From positions 1 to 64,000 of the forward strand of contig NZ_JAJBZG010000002.1 in NCBI RefSeq assembly GCF_020552705.1: DNA of 64,000 nt, in the 5' to 3' direction. Origin of the DNA: Christiangramia sediminis. GTDB taxonomy: Bacteria > Bacteroidota > Bacteroidia > Flavobacteriales > Flavobacteriaceae. The position numbers and the translations under genes are program-made. The notes beneath the pieces were generated by a model, which searched no databases, had not been told where the DNA came from, and saw nothing but the letters and a program-made list of their open reading frames with translations. Each line of letters begins with the position of its first letter. The first letter of the stretch is position 1. Shown piece by piece: positions 46,364 through 56,402 of the stretch.

Positions 46364-46585
46364 AGACTTTAATCTTTTCAATTGTTTTTTTACCAAGTCC
46401 TGGGCTCATGATTTCTGGTAGTTTTATCCTATAAGTCTGTTCTATCCGCTTATTCCAAATAAATTATAGTAAATTTATATTTAACACGGTCAGCAAGAAA
46501 GTTTCGTTATTGAACTGAATATCCTTCACTAGTGAAACCCCTGGAACGATCAAGTACCTATCTAATTGTAAATTTCTATTCTTTC

Positions 46586-47740
46586 ATGGTGAAATTATAT
46601 CTAATAAGTATCGCGTTATTATTACCTCTAATGGGTTTTTCTCAAATAAGTGATAGTATTTCTGAGCCAATAATTCCCATCGAAAAAACAGCCCTCCTAA
46701 AAAATTTAAATATCACCTTCGATTTGCGTACAGAGTTCCAGGCATATACTTTTAGAGGTGGTGACCGCTATTACAACGGTGTACAATTTGAAAACGGGTT
46801 CACAGCCCTTGGAATTTCAGCAAAACTACACGAACGGGTAAACTTTAATTTTAGAAACCGATTTAATAAAGGGAGCGTTGTACAGAGCCTGGATCAACTG
46901 GGCAGCAATATTGAATTGGCCTATATAGACATAAAAGCCAGTCCCAAACTTAATATTATATTGGGAAAAACCTATGCATTCTATGGGGGTTATGAATATG
47001 AATTCAAGGCCCTTGAGGTGTTGGAGTATAATGATATTCAAAGCAATGCCCTGGCCTTTGTGACCGGCGCGGGAATTACCTATCAGAGTTCAGAAAATCA
47101 TAAATTTGGCTTTCAGCTGTTGAACTCGCGTACCATGCTGTATGACGACCTGTATGGGGATGTAGTAGCAGAAAACATTGAAGAACCTGTCTGGCCCGTA
47201 GCGGTAGTTAGTAACTGGCGAGGAAGCTTCTTCGATGGAAAGTTCCAGACTATTTACAGCCTGAGTTATTCTAACCAGGTAAAAAGAAAAGGAACCTATT
47301 TTTTTACCCTGGGGAATAAATATCAGAATAAGAACCTCAGCCTGATGTATGATTTTAATTATAGCTATGAAGAGGTAGACACTAAAGGGATTGTGACTAC
47401 AATCCTCGGTAGCGACACAGTGGCCGAAGATGCGCTTTATATTGAAAACTGGATAAGGGCAGAATACCGCTTCAATCCAAAATTCAAAGGTCTATTAAGC
47501 CTTATGACCAGTAGTGCCTACAGTAATGTTCAAAACGACAAAAATCACCTGAGAAGAAGCTATGGAATGGTCCCTACCCTATACTATAGTCCCTTCAAGA
47601 GCATAGATATCCGGTTTTTTCTGGCCTATATCGGCCGTTTTTATGATTATACCAATTATGCTGAACAACAACTGGGTGCTGCTGATTATAACAGAAATGA
47701 AGTACGAGTTGGTATCATCGCTCCCCTATTGTTATTATAA
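46586..47740 (+). CDS. Outer-membrane porin-like beta-barrel protein
   Basis: This is a protein of about 384 residues with a signal peptide (MVKLYLISIALLLPLMGFSQ). I chose the ATG at 46586 because the longer frame, from a GTG at 46532, adds 18 residues ahead of it. The mature part alternates aromatic and hydrophobic residues in strand-length segments, for example LNITFDLRTEFQAYTF, NFRNRFNKGS and FMTSSAYSN-like stretches, and ends with a hydrophobic IIAPLLLL. This looks like a 16-18-strand porin of the OprO/OprP-like group in Bacteroidetes. The substrate is unknown, and there is no SusC/SusD pair or TonB box. Confidence 0.7.
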   Translation: MVKLYLISIALLLPLMGFSQISDSISEPIIPIEKTALLKNLNITFDLRTEFQAYTFRGGDRYYNGVQFENGFTALGISAKLHERVNFNFRNRFNKGSVVQSLDQLGSNIELAYIDIKASPKLNIILGKTYAFYGGYEYEFKALEVLEYNDIQSNALAFVTGAGITYQSSENHKFGFQLLNSRTMLYDDLYGDVVAENIEEPVWPVAVVSNWRGSFFDGKFQTIYSLSYSNQVKRKGTYFFTLGNKYQNKNLSLMYDFNYSYEEVDTKGIVTTILGSDTVAEDALYIENWIRAEYRFNPKFKGLLSLMTSSAYSNVQNDKNHLRRSYGMVPTLYYSPFKSIDIRFFLAYIGRFYDYTNYAEQQLGAADYNRNEVRVGIIAPLLLL

Positions 47741-47952
47741 AGTAACACCAAACTAATAGAATTCTTTTCATTTTCTGCAAGCATTATTATCCCTATACGA
47801 TTCTGTTTATAATTTCAGGCATTATTAATTGTAATTAGAATATGAATAATTGAATTTCAGATACTTATAATTATATTCAGCATTTATTATAAGGAATTTC
47901 GTGTATCTTTAAGTATCGATTTAGTTCATTCACAACCGATATTTCTAGGGGT

Positions 47953-49839
47953 ATGTCAAAACTCATTTCTGCAATTTTACTGGTATGCTTTATTCCCATG
48001 TTCGGTTTTGCCCAATCTAAAGCTTTTGGTGAGAGTCTAAATAAGCAATTGGTAGACTCCAGTGCGGCGTGGCTACGTGCAAACACCACTTCAGAAAAGT
48101 TTGTAGATGAATTCCATAAAATAGGCTTAAAAACATTACAGCGAGGTTTGAAAACGGAGAATGACAGTTTAATCGCTGAAATTCATGAATCTCTCGCCTC
48201 ATGGCATGCTTATAATGGATTTTTTTCACCAGATTCGGTAGTTTATCATGCTGAAAAAGCACTATTGTATCATCTGAAAGGAAATGATAAAAAGAGAATT
48301 GCAGATACTTATAGATCTCTTTCCATAGATTATTTAAATACGGGACAATTTGATAAAGCTCAGGAGGTGCTTTTTAAAGCTATTGATTTATATGAAGAGC
48401 TTAATGATGATGCAGGTCTTGGAAGCGCCTATCGCACTTTAGGAGTTCAATATCGTGTGATGAATGATTTTGAAAAATCTATATCCTATACTAATCAGGC
48501 AATTCCGCTACTGAAAAAAACTGAAAATTATAGTGAATTGGCCATTGCGCAGTTTAATTTGATCATAGGCTATGGCGAAACAGGAGAATTTGAAAAAGCC
48601 TATGCAGCCACGGAATATTGTCTTGAAATTGTTAGAACAAAAGTTCCTGATGAAATTTTTGTTCCGGTTAGAGCATATTCCTACCGGGGAGATGTTTATA
48701 TCAAGGTCAAAGATTATGAAAATGCGCTAAAAGACTATTTAGCAGCCTGGGAATTATGTAAAGAACATATAGGCGAAGAACGCTGTGCCACCTATAGAAC
48801 TGAAATTGGACATATTTACCTTTTACAGGGAAATTATGAGGAAGCCCAGGAACATTTGCTGGCTGGTATAAATGCTCATGACGACAAAGGCCAGATAGGA
48901 CTTATACAGCCATACTTAGATTTGGCAGAAACTTATATTCAACTAGGTGATTATAAAAATGCCTTAGTATATAAAGACAGGGCCTACAACAATTCCAAGA
49001 ATCTTTTAGAAGGTAAGATAGCCAATATTGAATCTGAAATGGCGATTAAATATGAAACCGAAAAAAAAGATGAGGCTCTGGAATCTCAGGCTGCTTTGAT
49101 CGATCAAAAAAATAAGACCCAACTACTTTTTATCGTGATCGCATCCCTATTATTGATATTCCTGCTTTCATTACTATACTTTTTCTACAAAAGCAAAAAA
49201 GCCACCCGAATTATTCGAGCGAAAAATTCTGAGAATGAACTGCTCCTAAAAGAAATACATCACCGAGTAAAGAACAACCTGGAAATGGTAAAAAGCCTGA
49301 TCGCCTTACAATCGGCACAGATTGAAGATCCTGCTACAAAAGACGCGATGATCTCCAGCCAGAACCGGGTGCAATCCATGGGCATTATTCATCAAAAATT
49401 GTATCAGGGAACCAATCTAGGAAGTATAGAGATGAAAGACTACTTTTTAAACCTGAGTGAAGGGATTCTCGACAGCTTCAATGCAGAAGAGCGGGTGAAA
49501 ATTGAGTGCGCTATGGATAAACTGGAACTGGATGTGGATACAGCCGTTCCCATTGGCCTCATTGTAAATGAGCTGCTTACTAATGCTTTGAAATATGCAT
49601 TTCCACAACAGCAACAGGGCTTTATCAACATAAGCCTGGAAAAGGACAGGTATCAAAATTTAAAACTGGAGGTGAAAGATAATGGAATTGGTAAAACAGC
49701 AGGTCTTGCTCCAAAGGGAACAGGATTCGGTTCACAACTGGTAGAATTACTAACCCGTCAACTTAACGGGAAGATGGTAGAACGCAGTGAAAAAGGAACG
49801 CATTTAGAATTTGATTTTGTAATCCAGAAAAGTGCGTAA
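47953..49839 (+). CDS. TPR sensor histidine kinase 1 (HisKA_2 type)
   Basis: This 628-residue protein has a signal peptide (about 1-21), a periplasmic array of about seven TPR repeats (about 70-350, for example NTGQFDKAQEVLFKAIDLYEE), a coiled-coil, one transmembrane helix (about 391-412) and a cytoplasmic HisKA_2/HATPase module. The H-box is LLKEIHHRVKNNLEMVKSL; the ATP motifs are VNELLTNALKYAFP, VKDNGIGK and GTGFGSQLVELL. Its kinase half is nearly identical to that of the next gene, while the TPR halves differ. The nearby LytTR regulator is its likely partner. Confidence 0.92.
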   Translation: MSKLISAILLVCFIPMFGFAQSKAFGESLNKQLVDSSAAWLRANTTSEKFVDEFHKIGLKTLQRGLKTENDSLIAEIHESLASWHAYNGFFSPDSVVYHAEKALLYHLKGNDKKRIADTYRSLSIDYLNTGQFDKAQEVLFKAIDLYEELNDDAGLGSAYRTLGVQYRVMNDFEKSISYTNQAIPLLKKTENYSELAIAQFNLIIGYGETGEFEKAYAATEYCLEIVRTKVPDEIFVPVRAYSYRGDVYIKVKDYENALKDYLAAWELCKEHIGEERCATYRTEIGHIYLLQGNYEEAQEHLLAGINAHDDKGQIGLIQPYLDLAETYIQLGDYKNALVYKDRAYNNSKNLLEGKIANIESEMAIKYETEKKDEALESQAALIDQKNKTQLLFIVIASLLLIFLLSLLYFFYKSKKATRIIRAKNSENELLLKEIHHRVKNNLEMVKSLIALQSAQIEDPATKDAMISSQNRVQSMGIIHQKLYQGTNLGSIEMKDYFLNLSEGILDSFNAEERVKIECAMDKLELDVDTAVPIGLIVNELLTNALKYAFPQQQQGFINISLEKDRYQNLKLEVKDNGIGKTAGLAPKGTGFGSQLVELLTRQLNGKMVERSEKGTHLEFDFVIQKSA

Positions 49840-49889
49840 GCGGGTGAAAATATCAAATATTAACAACCTGGTTTTATATTAAACCTTAT

Positions 49890-51932
49890 ATGATAAAAAG
49901 AATTACTGTACATATTAATCTAACAGATAAGTTCAAGATCAAAACCTATATAACATACATTATAGGGTGTATTATCATGCTCTTGCAGGTGAGCTTATTT
50001 TCACAAAGCTCCCAGGTTATAAATAGTGTAAAAATTCCATTTGAAATAAGTGCTGGCCAGGACCTTTCTTCAGCTGAAATTATTGCTTTGAGTAAAGTCT
50101 ACCAGGACAAAGCATTATGGTATAAAGAAATGCCTCATTTTAACCGGGACAGTACTGTTTTTTATTTTGATAAGGCCGCACACCTACTTCAGAATAGTCA
50201 CCCCTTACCATATGAACGTTTGGCTTATTTGTACCGTGACATTACAGATAGAGCTAACAGGTCTCATAATTTTAATGTAGTGGATTCGCTGGCACCAATA
50301 GGCTGGAGTTATTACGAAAAAATTCCGGAAAGCAAAAAAGATAAAGTTTTAGGATATGATTTATTGATCAATTGGGCTCTGATAAAAATTATAAGAGGAG
50401 AACCAAAACCGGGGCTCGAACTTTTTGTAAAGGCCCTGGACTTGCTAAAAGATGATAGTCGACCTGAAATTCAGCTTAAAATATTGAAAGATAAAGGCAG
50501 ATTTCTTTTTCAATATGGGTTGCCGGAAGAGCAAGAAAAATCTTTTCAGTTTTTAAAAGAAAGTATGATAGGTTATCAGAATTCAGATTATCCGGAAAAG
50601 AATGAGGCACTTATTACAACCTATAAACTTCTATGTTACCATTACGCAGAATCGAATCCTGATTCAAGTGACTATTATATGTCTCAGATAAAAGAGCTGT
50701 TACCTCAAATCACTAATCCCTTTCATCATACCTGGTACTATTACTCCATGGGCAATAACCTAATTGAAAGAGAAAAATATGAGGAAGCAGAATCTTACCT
50801 GATCAAAACCATAAAACTGTTAGAGGGATATAATTTAACTACGATTGATACATATCAATTTGCACATTCCCGTATAGGAGATATTGCCATGGCACAAGGC
50901 AGATATGATGAAGCAATTGCTTATTATGAAAAAGCCAGGAATTCCTCAATTGCAATTAACACCAAAGCAAATACAGCATATTTCATCAAGAAATTATTCA
51001 ATATTTATGAGCTTAAAGGAGATTATAAGACTGCTCTTGAATACCATAAAGAGTGGGCAGATGCGAACAATATTATCGAAGTAGAAAGAAACGAAAGAAG
51101 CCTTCGTGAAAATGAATTACAGGTAAATCTTCTCAAACAAGAGAAAGAGCTCACTGCTAAACAGCAACAACAAAGCATTTATATTGTTGCCTTAATTATT
51201 GGTGCTTTGTTGCTCGCTCTATTGTATCGGAATTTTAGACTTAAACAAAGGAGCAATCAGAAATTAAAAACATTAAATGCAGAGTTAGCGCATAAAAATG
51301 TGTTGCTTGATAAACACAATGCGGAAAATGAACTCCTTCTCAAAGAAATTCATCATCGTGTCAAGAACAATTTAGAGTTGGTTAAAAGCCTGATCGCTTT
51401 ACAGTCGGCTCAGATAGACGATCCTGCTACAAAAGAAGCGATGATTGCCAGTCAGAATCGGGTGCAATCCATGGGCATTATTCATCAAAAATTGTATCAG
51501 GGAACCACTCTAGGAAGTATAGAGATGAAAGACTACTTTCTTAACCTGAGCGAAGGAATTCTGGACACATTTAATGCAGAAGAAAAGGTGAAAATTGAAT
51601 GTGCCATGGATAATTTAGACCTGGATGTAGATACCGCTGTACCTATAGGTCTCATTGTAAACGAGCTGCTTACCAATGCTTTGAAATATGCATTCCCTGA
51701 AAATGAACAGGGGGTCATACAATTAAGTTTAGAACAAGATGCAGAGCAGAATCTAAAATTAATGGTAAAGGATAATGGGATTGGAAAAAAAGAGGGGCTT
51801 GCTCCAAAGGGAACAGGATTCGGTTCACAATTAGTCAAATTATTAACTCAGCAGTTAAATGGTAATATGAAAGAATACAACACTCATGGAACCCATATAG
51901 AATTTGACTTTCAAATTAGAAAAAGTGCATGA
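49890..51932 (+). CDS. TPR sensor histidine kinase 2 (HisKA_2 type)
   Basis: This 680-residue paralogue of the preceding kinase has a hydrophobic segment (about 22-38) as signal or anchor, TPR-like helices up to about 410 (for example MAQGRYDEAIAYYEKARN), a transmembrane helix (about 430-448), a coiled-coil, and the same kinase module with H-box LLKEIHHRVKNNLELVKSL. Its stop overlaps the start of the LytTR regulator (ATGA), so the two are coupled. An 81-bp stretch of the kinase is identical to kinase 1 except at one base. Confidence 0.92.
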   Translation: MIKRITVHINLTDKFKIKTYITYIIGCIIMLLQVSLFSQSSQVINSVKIPFEISAGQDLSSAEIIALSKVYQDKALWYKEMPHFNRDSTVFYFDKAAHLLQNSHPLPYERLAYLYRDITDRANRSHNFNVVDSLAPIGWSYYEKIPESKKDKVLGYDLLINWALIKIIRGEPKPGLELFVKALDLLKDDSRPEIQLKILKDKGRFLFQYGLPEEQEKSFQFLKESMIGYQNSDYPEKNEALITTYKLLCYHYAESNPDSSDYYMSQIKELLPQITNPFHHTWYYYSMGNNLIEREKYEEAESYLIKTIKLLEGYNLTTIDTYQFAHSRIGDIAMAQGRYDEAIAYYEKARNSSIAINTKANTAYFIKKLFNIYELKGDYKTALEYHKEWADANNIIEVERNERSLRENELQVNLLKQEKELTAKQQQQSIYIVALIIGALLLALLYRNFRLKQRSNQKLKTLNAELAHKNVLLDKHNAENELLLKEIHHRVKNNLELVKSLIALQSAQIDDPATKEAMIASQNRVQSMGIIHQKLYQGTTLGSIEMKDYFLNLSEGILDTFNAEEKVKIECAMDNLDLDVDTAVPIGLIVNELLTNALKYAFPENEQGVIQLSLEQDAEQNLKLMVKDNGIGKKEGLAPKGTGFGSQLVKLLTQQLNGNMKEYNTHGTHIEFDFQIRKSA

Positions 51933-52675
51933 TGGAAAGAAAAATCAAGATACTTATTGTGGAGGATGAAATGATTATTGCAGCCAATATTTCTTTACAA
52001 CTAACGGAATTGGGCTATGAAGTTACCGGAATTGTTCCCAGAGGGGAAGAGGCTTTAATGCACATAAAATCTGAAATCCCTGATATATTGTTGCTGGACA
52101 TTAATCTTAAAGGCGATTTAGATGGAATAGAAACCGCATTAGCAATGCAGAAATCACACGATATTCCTGTTATCTATTTAACTGCTAATTCTGATAATGC
52201 ACATTTTGAAAGAGCTAAAGAAACACATCCCTATGGTTTCATAGCAAAACCTTTCAAAAAATTAGATCTTCAACGTGCGATCCAGCTCACTATAACTCAA
52301 GTAAACTCTAAAAACGGGAGAGATTCAGAATCAAGACCCCAGGAAAGTAATCCCTCCATCTTAAATGATTGTATTTTTGTCCGGCACCTGAATTCCATGG
52401 TTAAGGTGAACATTGAGGACATTCTTTATATTGAAGCTGAACGGAATTACTGCCGCATATTTACACGGAACAAGGAATATCTCCTGGTAATCACGCTCAA
52501 AGAAATGGATAAGAAATTGCCATCTAAGCACTTTTTAAGGATTCACCGGTCTTATATAATCAATATTTCGCAAATCAAGGAAATAGCCACAAGTCATATA
52601 GTAATTGCCAGGAAAGCGATTCCTATTGGCAAATCATTGAAGAATGAATTGCTAAAACGTCTGCAAACCATTTAG
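51929..52675 (+). CDS. LytTR family response regulator
   Basis: This 248-residue regulator has a receiver domain (1-125; acceptor Asp in LLLDINLKGDLDG, with the phospho-switch T and K residues in YLTANSDN and FIAKPFKKLDL) and a C-terminal LytTR DNA-binding domain (about 145-248, VKVNIEDILYIEAERNYCRI and FLRIHRSYIINISQIKEI). It is translationally coupled to kinase 2. An ATG three bases later (51932) is an alternative start. It probably serves both TPR kinases upstream. No target site was identified. Confidence 0.95.
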   Translation: MMERKIKILIVEDEMIIAANISLQLTELGYEVTGIVPRGEEALMHIKSEIPDILLLDINLKGDLDGIETALAMQKSHDIPVIYLTANSDNAHFERAKETHPYGFIAKPFKKLDLQRAIQLTITQVNSKNGRDSESRPQESNPSILNDCIFVRHLNSMVKVNIEDILYIEAERNYCRIFTRNKEYLLVITLKEMDKKLPSKHFLRIHRSYIINISQIKEIATSHIVIARKAIPIGKSLKNELLKRLQTI

Positions 52676-52805
52676 TTTTTTCCGTTAAATAAAACCACTT
52701 CCTGGGACAGCACATTAATACTTTCGTCCTTCATCGTTTATTTTAATCACTGATTATTAGTTATTTAGAGTTATACTAAACTATGTATCAACCAAAAAAT
52801 AACGT

Positions 52806-53540
52806 ATGAAAACTATTAAAATTTTTACGGTCATTATTGCAGCAATCTTTAGCATGAGTATTTTAAATGCTCAGGAAAATGAAGGAGAAATTTTAACCAC
52901 CACTGAAATTACGGTAAAACAAGGACATAACGCCCAGTTTATAGAAGGGGTAAAAGCCTGGAAAGCTTGTTACCTGGAAAATAATGGTAAAGAAGATTGG
53001 AACATGTGGCACCGGCAACAGGGAGAAGGTAATTTCTACATCATGTCTGGTAATTTGTCTAATTGGGCAGAAATGGATAAAGAAGATCCGTCTAGTGAAG
53101 CATGTTATATTACGCTGATCAATTTGATAATGCCGCATATTGAAAAAGTAAGTTCAAGAATTGCCAGACATATGCCAAATGTGAGCAGTAAATCGTCGGC
53201 TACTCCAAAATATATTAATGTCACCTATTACCAGGTCCATAAGGAATATCTTTTTGAAGAGGTCGTTTCCACAGTAACCGAAGCTATAAAAAGTAAAGAA
53301 GAAGCTCCCCGGGGAGAATGGTATCATATTAAATTCGGAGGTCCGGAAGCTGCAGATTTTATCTTTGCATATCCATTTAATAAATATGCCGAAATGGATG
53401 TTAAAAGAGATAGCCCGGCAAAAATCTATACAGATCTGGTAGGAGAAGAAAAAGCTGCCGCACTTTGGGAAAAGTGGTTCGAAACTTTAGAAAATAGCTG
53501 GTCTTATACCTACAAACTAAATTCTGATATGAGTAATTAA
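52806..53540 (+). CDS. Secreted protein with two ABM-like repeats
   Basis: This 244-residue protein has a signal peptide (MKTIKIFTVIIAAIFSMSILNAQ). Two similar halves are visible (about 30-115 and 135-235). Each starts with a beta strand and helix, and each reaches a WAEMDK or YAEMDV segment. The pattern resembles duplicated dimeric alpha/beta-barrel (ABM-like) domains. I do not know a named family. It follows the LytTR regulator by 130 bp with no terminator and might be controlled by it. A binding or stress role is possible but unproven. Confidence 0.7.
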   Translation: MKTIKIFTVIIAAIFSMSILNAQENEGEILTTTEITVKQGHNAQFIEGVKAWKACYLENNGKEDWNMWHRQQGEGNFYIMSGNLSNWAEMDKEDPSSEACYITLINLIMPHIEKVSSRIARHMPNVSSKSSATPKYINVTYYQVHKEYLFEEVVSTVTEAIKSKEEAPRGEWYHIKFGGPEAADFIFAYPFNKYAEMDVKRDSPAKIYTDLVGEEKAAALWEKWFETLENSWSYTYKLNSDMSN

Positions 53541-53890
53541 TATCTCAAAAATCTAATTAAGTCATGAACCGTTTCATCAACTCTAGAAAGTCTATTCTCA
53601 TCAAACAGGCTTAACAATATTCCTGAAATAGCAACTATTTTCTGCTATCATGGGAAATAAGAAGGGGGGTCATAAAATCAATCAAAAAAAGTTGAATATC
53701 TAGAGTTAGATTCAAAAAGCCCCCCACTCCTCAATTCACACCCTATTAATTATTCATAAATGAAGAAAGATAGCCATAAGGATAATAAGCAACATTTTAG
53801 TATGCCCCACCTCCCGATATAATATATTAAGGTTATTTCATTATTAGCCTTAATTCCGTTTAAATCAATCAGGATCGAATTAATGTTAGT
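53541..53890. other. Gene-free stretch containing a nested inverted repeat
   Basis: No reading frame longer than about 20 codons stands out; the longest I noted is a 20-codon ATG frame at 53761-53823. At 53664-53725 a GGGGGG run (53664-53669) faces a CCCCCC run (53720-53725), and inside them TTGAATATCT pairs with AGATTCAA with one bulged A. This could be a folded RNA end or a recombination scar; it lacks a T-tail. Confidence 0.4.
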
Positions 53891-54373
53891 ATGAGGTTTA
53901 GGCAATTCTTATATACTGGAGTAATTATCATTCTTCTTTCAGGATGCGGAAAAAATACGCGTGATTCAGGAATTGTTATTCCTAAGATTCCGAGAATTGT
54001 TGAATTTCAAGGAAATAATGACAGAGAAAAAGTATCTATCGACGGTCAATATATTTCTGAAGCTTCCCAGGATAAAGAATTTTACAGGAAAGTGATCAAC
54101 GTAAAATCTATCTCTACGGAAAGAATTTTAATAAAAGCTCACTTCTACAAGAACAAAAAATCCGCAGTCTATGGATTTCAGAAAATATTCTTCAAAAAGA
54201 GTGCTCAGCTGCACTCAGGTAAATTAAAAGGTAAAACAATCTTTATCAATTTTAGGAAAGATGAACTTTCTATTGAATTAAAAAATTCGGAAATCCCCAC
54301 TTCTAAATGTTCCCGCAAGAATTCCCTGGAAGGAGTTTATAAAAAGATGGATGGCTCATTGCGTGGCGGTTAA
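53891..54373 (+). CDS. Small lipoprotein of unknown function
   Basis: This 160-residue protein has a lipoprotein signal (TGVIIILLSGC, lipid-modified Cys19). The mature part is basic and beta-rich, with segments VSIDGQYISEAS, RILIKAHFYKNKKSAVYGF and KTIFINFRKDELSIEL. No family or catalytic motif is recognised. It stands alone between two non-coding gaps and precedes the PLP enzyme by about 170 bp. Confidence 0.65.
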   Translation: MRFRQFLYTGVIIILLSGCGKNTRDSGIVIPKIPRIVEFQGNNDREKVSIDGQYISEASQDKEFYRKVINVKSISTERILIKAHFYKNKKSAVYGFQKIFFKKSAQLHSGKLKGKTIFINFRKDELSIELKNSEIPTSKCSRKNSLEGVYKKMDGSLRGG

Positions 54374-54542
54374 AATATCAGAAAGACCTGGGTGATAAAT
54401 CTTAGTCGACACTATCTTCAGTAGCTATATAAACTTAAAATATTCCATTCATTTAACTAAAAATTAATGAGAAAACGAACTCAAATTTCTTTCTGAAATA
54501 ATCTTATTCAATTATATTCCCGTCGATCTAAAATTAGAGATT

Positions 54543-56393
54543 ATGAAAGAGAAAAAAGTGACCGCATATATAGAAAATGTACTGGGAAATATGCCGGAAG
54601 ACTGGTTGAAACTTACTACGCATCGTTTGGATATTTATAATGAAAAACTTGCCAAAACAGAGTTTCTTGAGCAGTTCGAAAATTTATATAAAACCAATAA
54701 TGCTGAAAAGTCAGCGCTAAGCGAATTACCCACTGCCTTTGATTATATTCGATTGGGGCATCCTCTATCTTCAGTGTTGGAATGGGGAATCGCTAAAATA
54801 AATAATTTAAAACCAGATAATATCATCAGTTTTTCTTCCCGTACAGCGCCTGTTCTGGCTGTACTTAGAAAAAATTTATTTGATGCTCGGAAAACCCGAA
54901 TCGCATATATAGATGAACTTCCTGAATTTTTCGATTTTGAAGCATTAAAGCATGTTTACGGTTATGATTTTGAACTTTTAAAAGTAGAGAAACTAGAGGA
55001 TATCAAAGAGTTTGAAGGCAGTACTATTTTCATTACTAAGGCTGATAAAACTTCAGATCTGCAACTAAATTCTAATGTTGATTTTTTAATTAGCCTTCAG
55101 GGCGAACTGGGAAGTATTATTATAATTAACGGAGAAAAGAATGAATCTTATATTTCCGAAATTCAGCATGTAAGAAGAAGGGAAACCATTGCCATGACCC
55201 CGGCCGACTCTTTTACGGCTTTGCAGACTTTAGTTGGGAAGAAACCTTCTACTTCTCAAAATACGAACTACAAGAATAATAAAGAAAGTGTCACGAATTC
55301 TGTTCAGGAAATTACTGCTACCTCTTCTAAAGTTTTACTTGGCTTCTGCGGACTGTCAGTTCAATATGCTATAATGATGGGCTTAATTGATGAAGCTCTG
55401 GAAAAACATAAGGGAAAGCAAATAAAAATCATTGTACCTCCAAACTGTTATGGAGGCACAAATGATCAGGCGAGACGGGTGGCGGCCTGTATTGATAATG
55501 TTGAGATTCTGGACTTACCTGTTGATGGTGATAACGATATGGTGCAAAGCACCGATAAAGTTCTCCAACAAGTAGCAGAAGAAGGAGCCGTTCCATTTAT
55601 AATTGCTGAAATCCCTACTAATCCAAGAGTTGAAGTTCCCGACCTGGAAAAATTAAGGGAAGTCTTAAGTAAAGAGCGTAAAACTTCCTCTGGTGAAGTA
55701 GCTAATGATCCGGTATTTATTTTAGATCAAACCTTTTGCCCGAATATTCAATTTTGCGGGGAAGATGGAATTCTAGCTTCAATTAGAACTATTTCCTACG
55801 TTAGCGGGTCCAAATTTCCAAGTGGTGGAAAATGTACCGCCGGCTATTGTGTGGCCAATAAAAAAGCAGATTCATTAATGCATAATATAGACAAGCACTT
55901 ACAGCTTTGTGATAATGAAGCTACAGCCCTTCAGGTTGAAATTTTAGCTGAACAGCTGCCTTCTATGAATCAAAGAATTAAAGATGCTTATAAAAATACT
56001 CGCGAATTTGTAAGTTTTATTGAGGCAACATTACCCGAAGCTAAAATTAACTTCGTTTCAGAAGAACTGGCGAATGAAGGATTTACACCTTCGGTATTCT
56101 CTTTAGATCTACCTACCAAAGGAAATACCGCGGAAGAAAGAGAATCATATAAAAGGGCTTTAAATCTAAAGCTTATTGATATGATGATAAGTAGAATTCC
56201 CAATGAAAGCAAGTACTGCGTGAGTTACGGACAACTAAAAGGCTGTTACTGGACGATTCCCGCCACTTCCACACAGGGAACTACGAAGGAAGATGATAAG
56301 GATTATATTGCCCGAGTTTCGGTTTCACCCGATCTGGATCTGGAACTTCATAAAAAAGTGTTTTCAGATTTTGTGAAACAGATATCGAATTAA
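54543..56393 (+). CDS. Long PLP-dependent enzyme of the Cys/Met-metabolism family
   Basis: This is a 616-residue protein. Its C-terminal about 360 residues match fold-type I Cys/Met enzymes: PPNCYGGTNDQ (near 299), AEIPTNPRVEVPDL (355-368), ILDQTFCP with the pyridine-N Asp395, and VSGSKFPSGGK, where Lys424 should bind PLP. Usual family members have about 400 residues; this one carries an N-terminal about 240-residue part. That part contains LGHPLSSVLEWGIAKINNL and ISFSSRTAPVLAVLR, which resemble the N-terminal segments of the same fold, so it may be a split or duplicated PLP architecture. The reaction (lyase or transferase on a sulfur amino acid) is not determined. A copy of its last 27 codons lies 3.3 kb downstream. 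Confidence 0.85.
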   Translation: MKEKKVTAYIENVLGNMPEDWLKLTTHRLDIYNEKLAKTEFLEQFENLYKTNNAEKSALSELPTAFDYIRLGHPLSSVLEWGIAKINNLKPDNIISFSSRTAPVLAVLRKNLFDARKTRIAYIDELPEFFDFEALKHVYGYDFELLKVEKLEDIKEFEGSTIFITKADKTSDLQLNSNVDFLISLQGELGSIIIINGEKNESYISEIQHVRRRETIAMTPADSFTALQTLVGKKPSTSQNTNYKNNKESVTNSVQEITATSSKVLLGFCGLSVQYAIMMGLIDEALEKHKGKQIKIIVPPNCYGGTNDQARRVAACIDNVEILDLPVDGDNDMVQSTDKVLQQVAEEGAVPFIIAEIPTNPRVEVPDLEKLREVLSKERKTSSGEVANDPVFILDQTFCPNIQFCGEDGILASIRTISYVSGSKFPSGGKCTAGYCVANKKADSLMHNIDKHLQLCDNEATALQVEILAEQLPSMNQRIKDAYKNTREFVSFIEATLPEAKINFVSEELANEGFTPSVFSLDLPTKGNTAEERESYKRALNLKLIDMMISRIPNESKYCVSYGQLKGCYWTIPATSTQGTTKEDDKDYIARVSVSPDLDLELHKKVFSDFVKQISN

Positions 56394-56402
56394 GAAATTA
56401 TC

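Noticed and set aside
47953-52675. A transposon or phage origin for the duplicated kinases
   Set aside because: No integrase, transposase, terminal repeats or target duplications flank the pair; tandem duplication with gene conversion explains it more simply.
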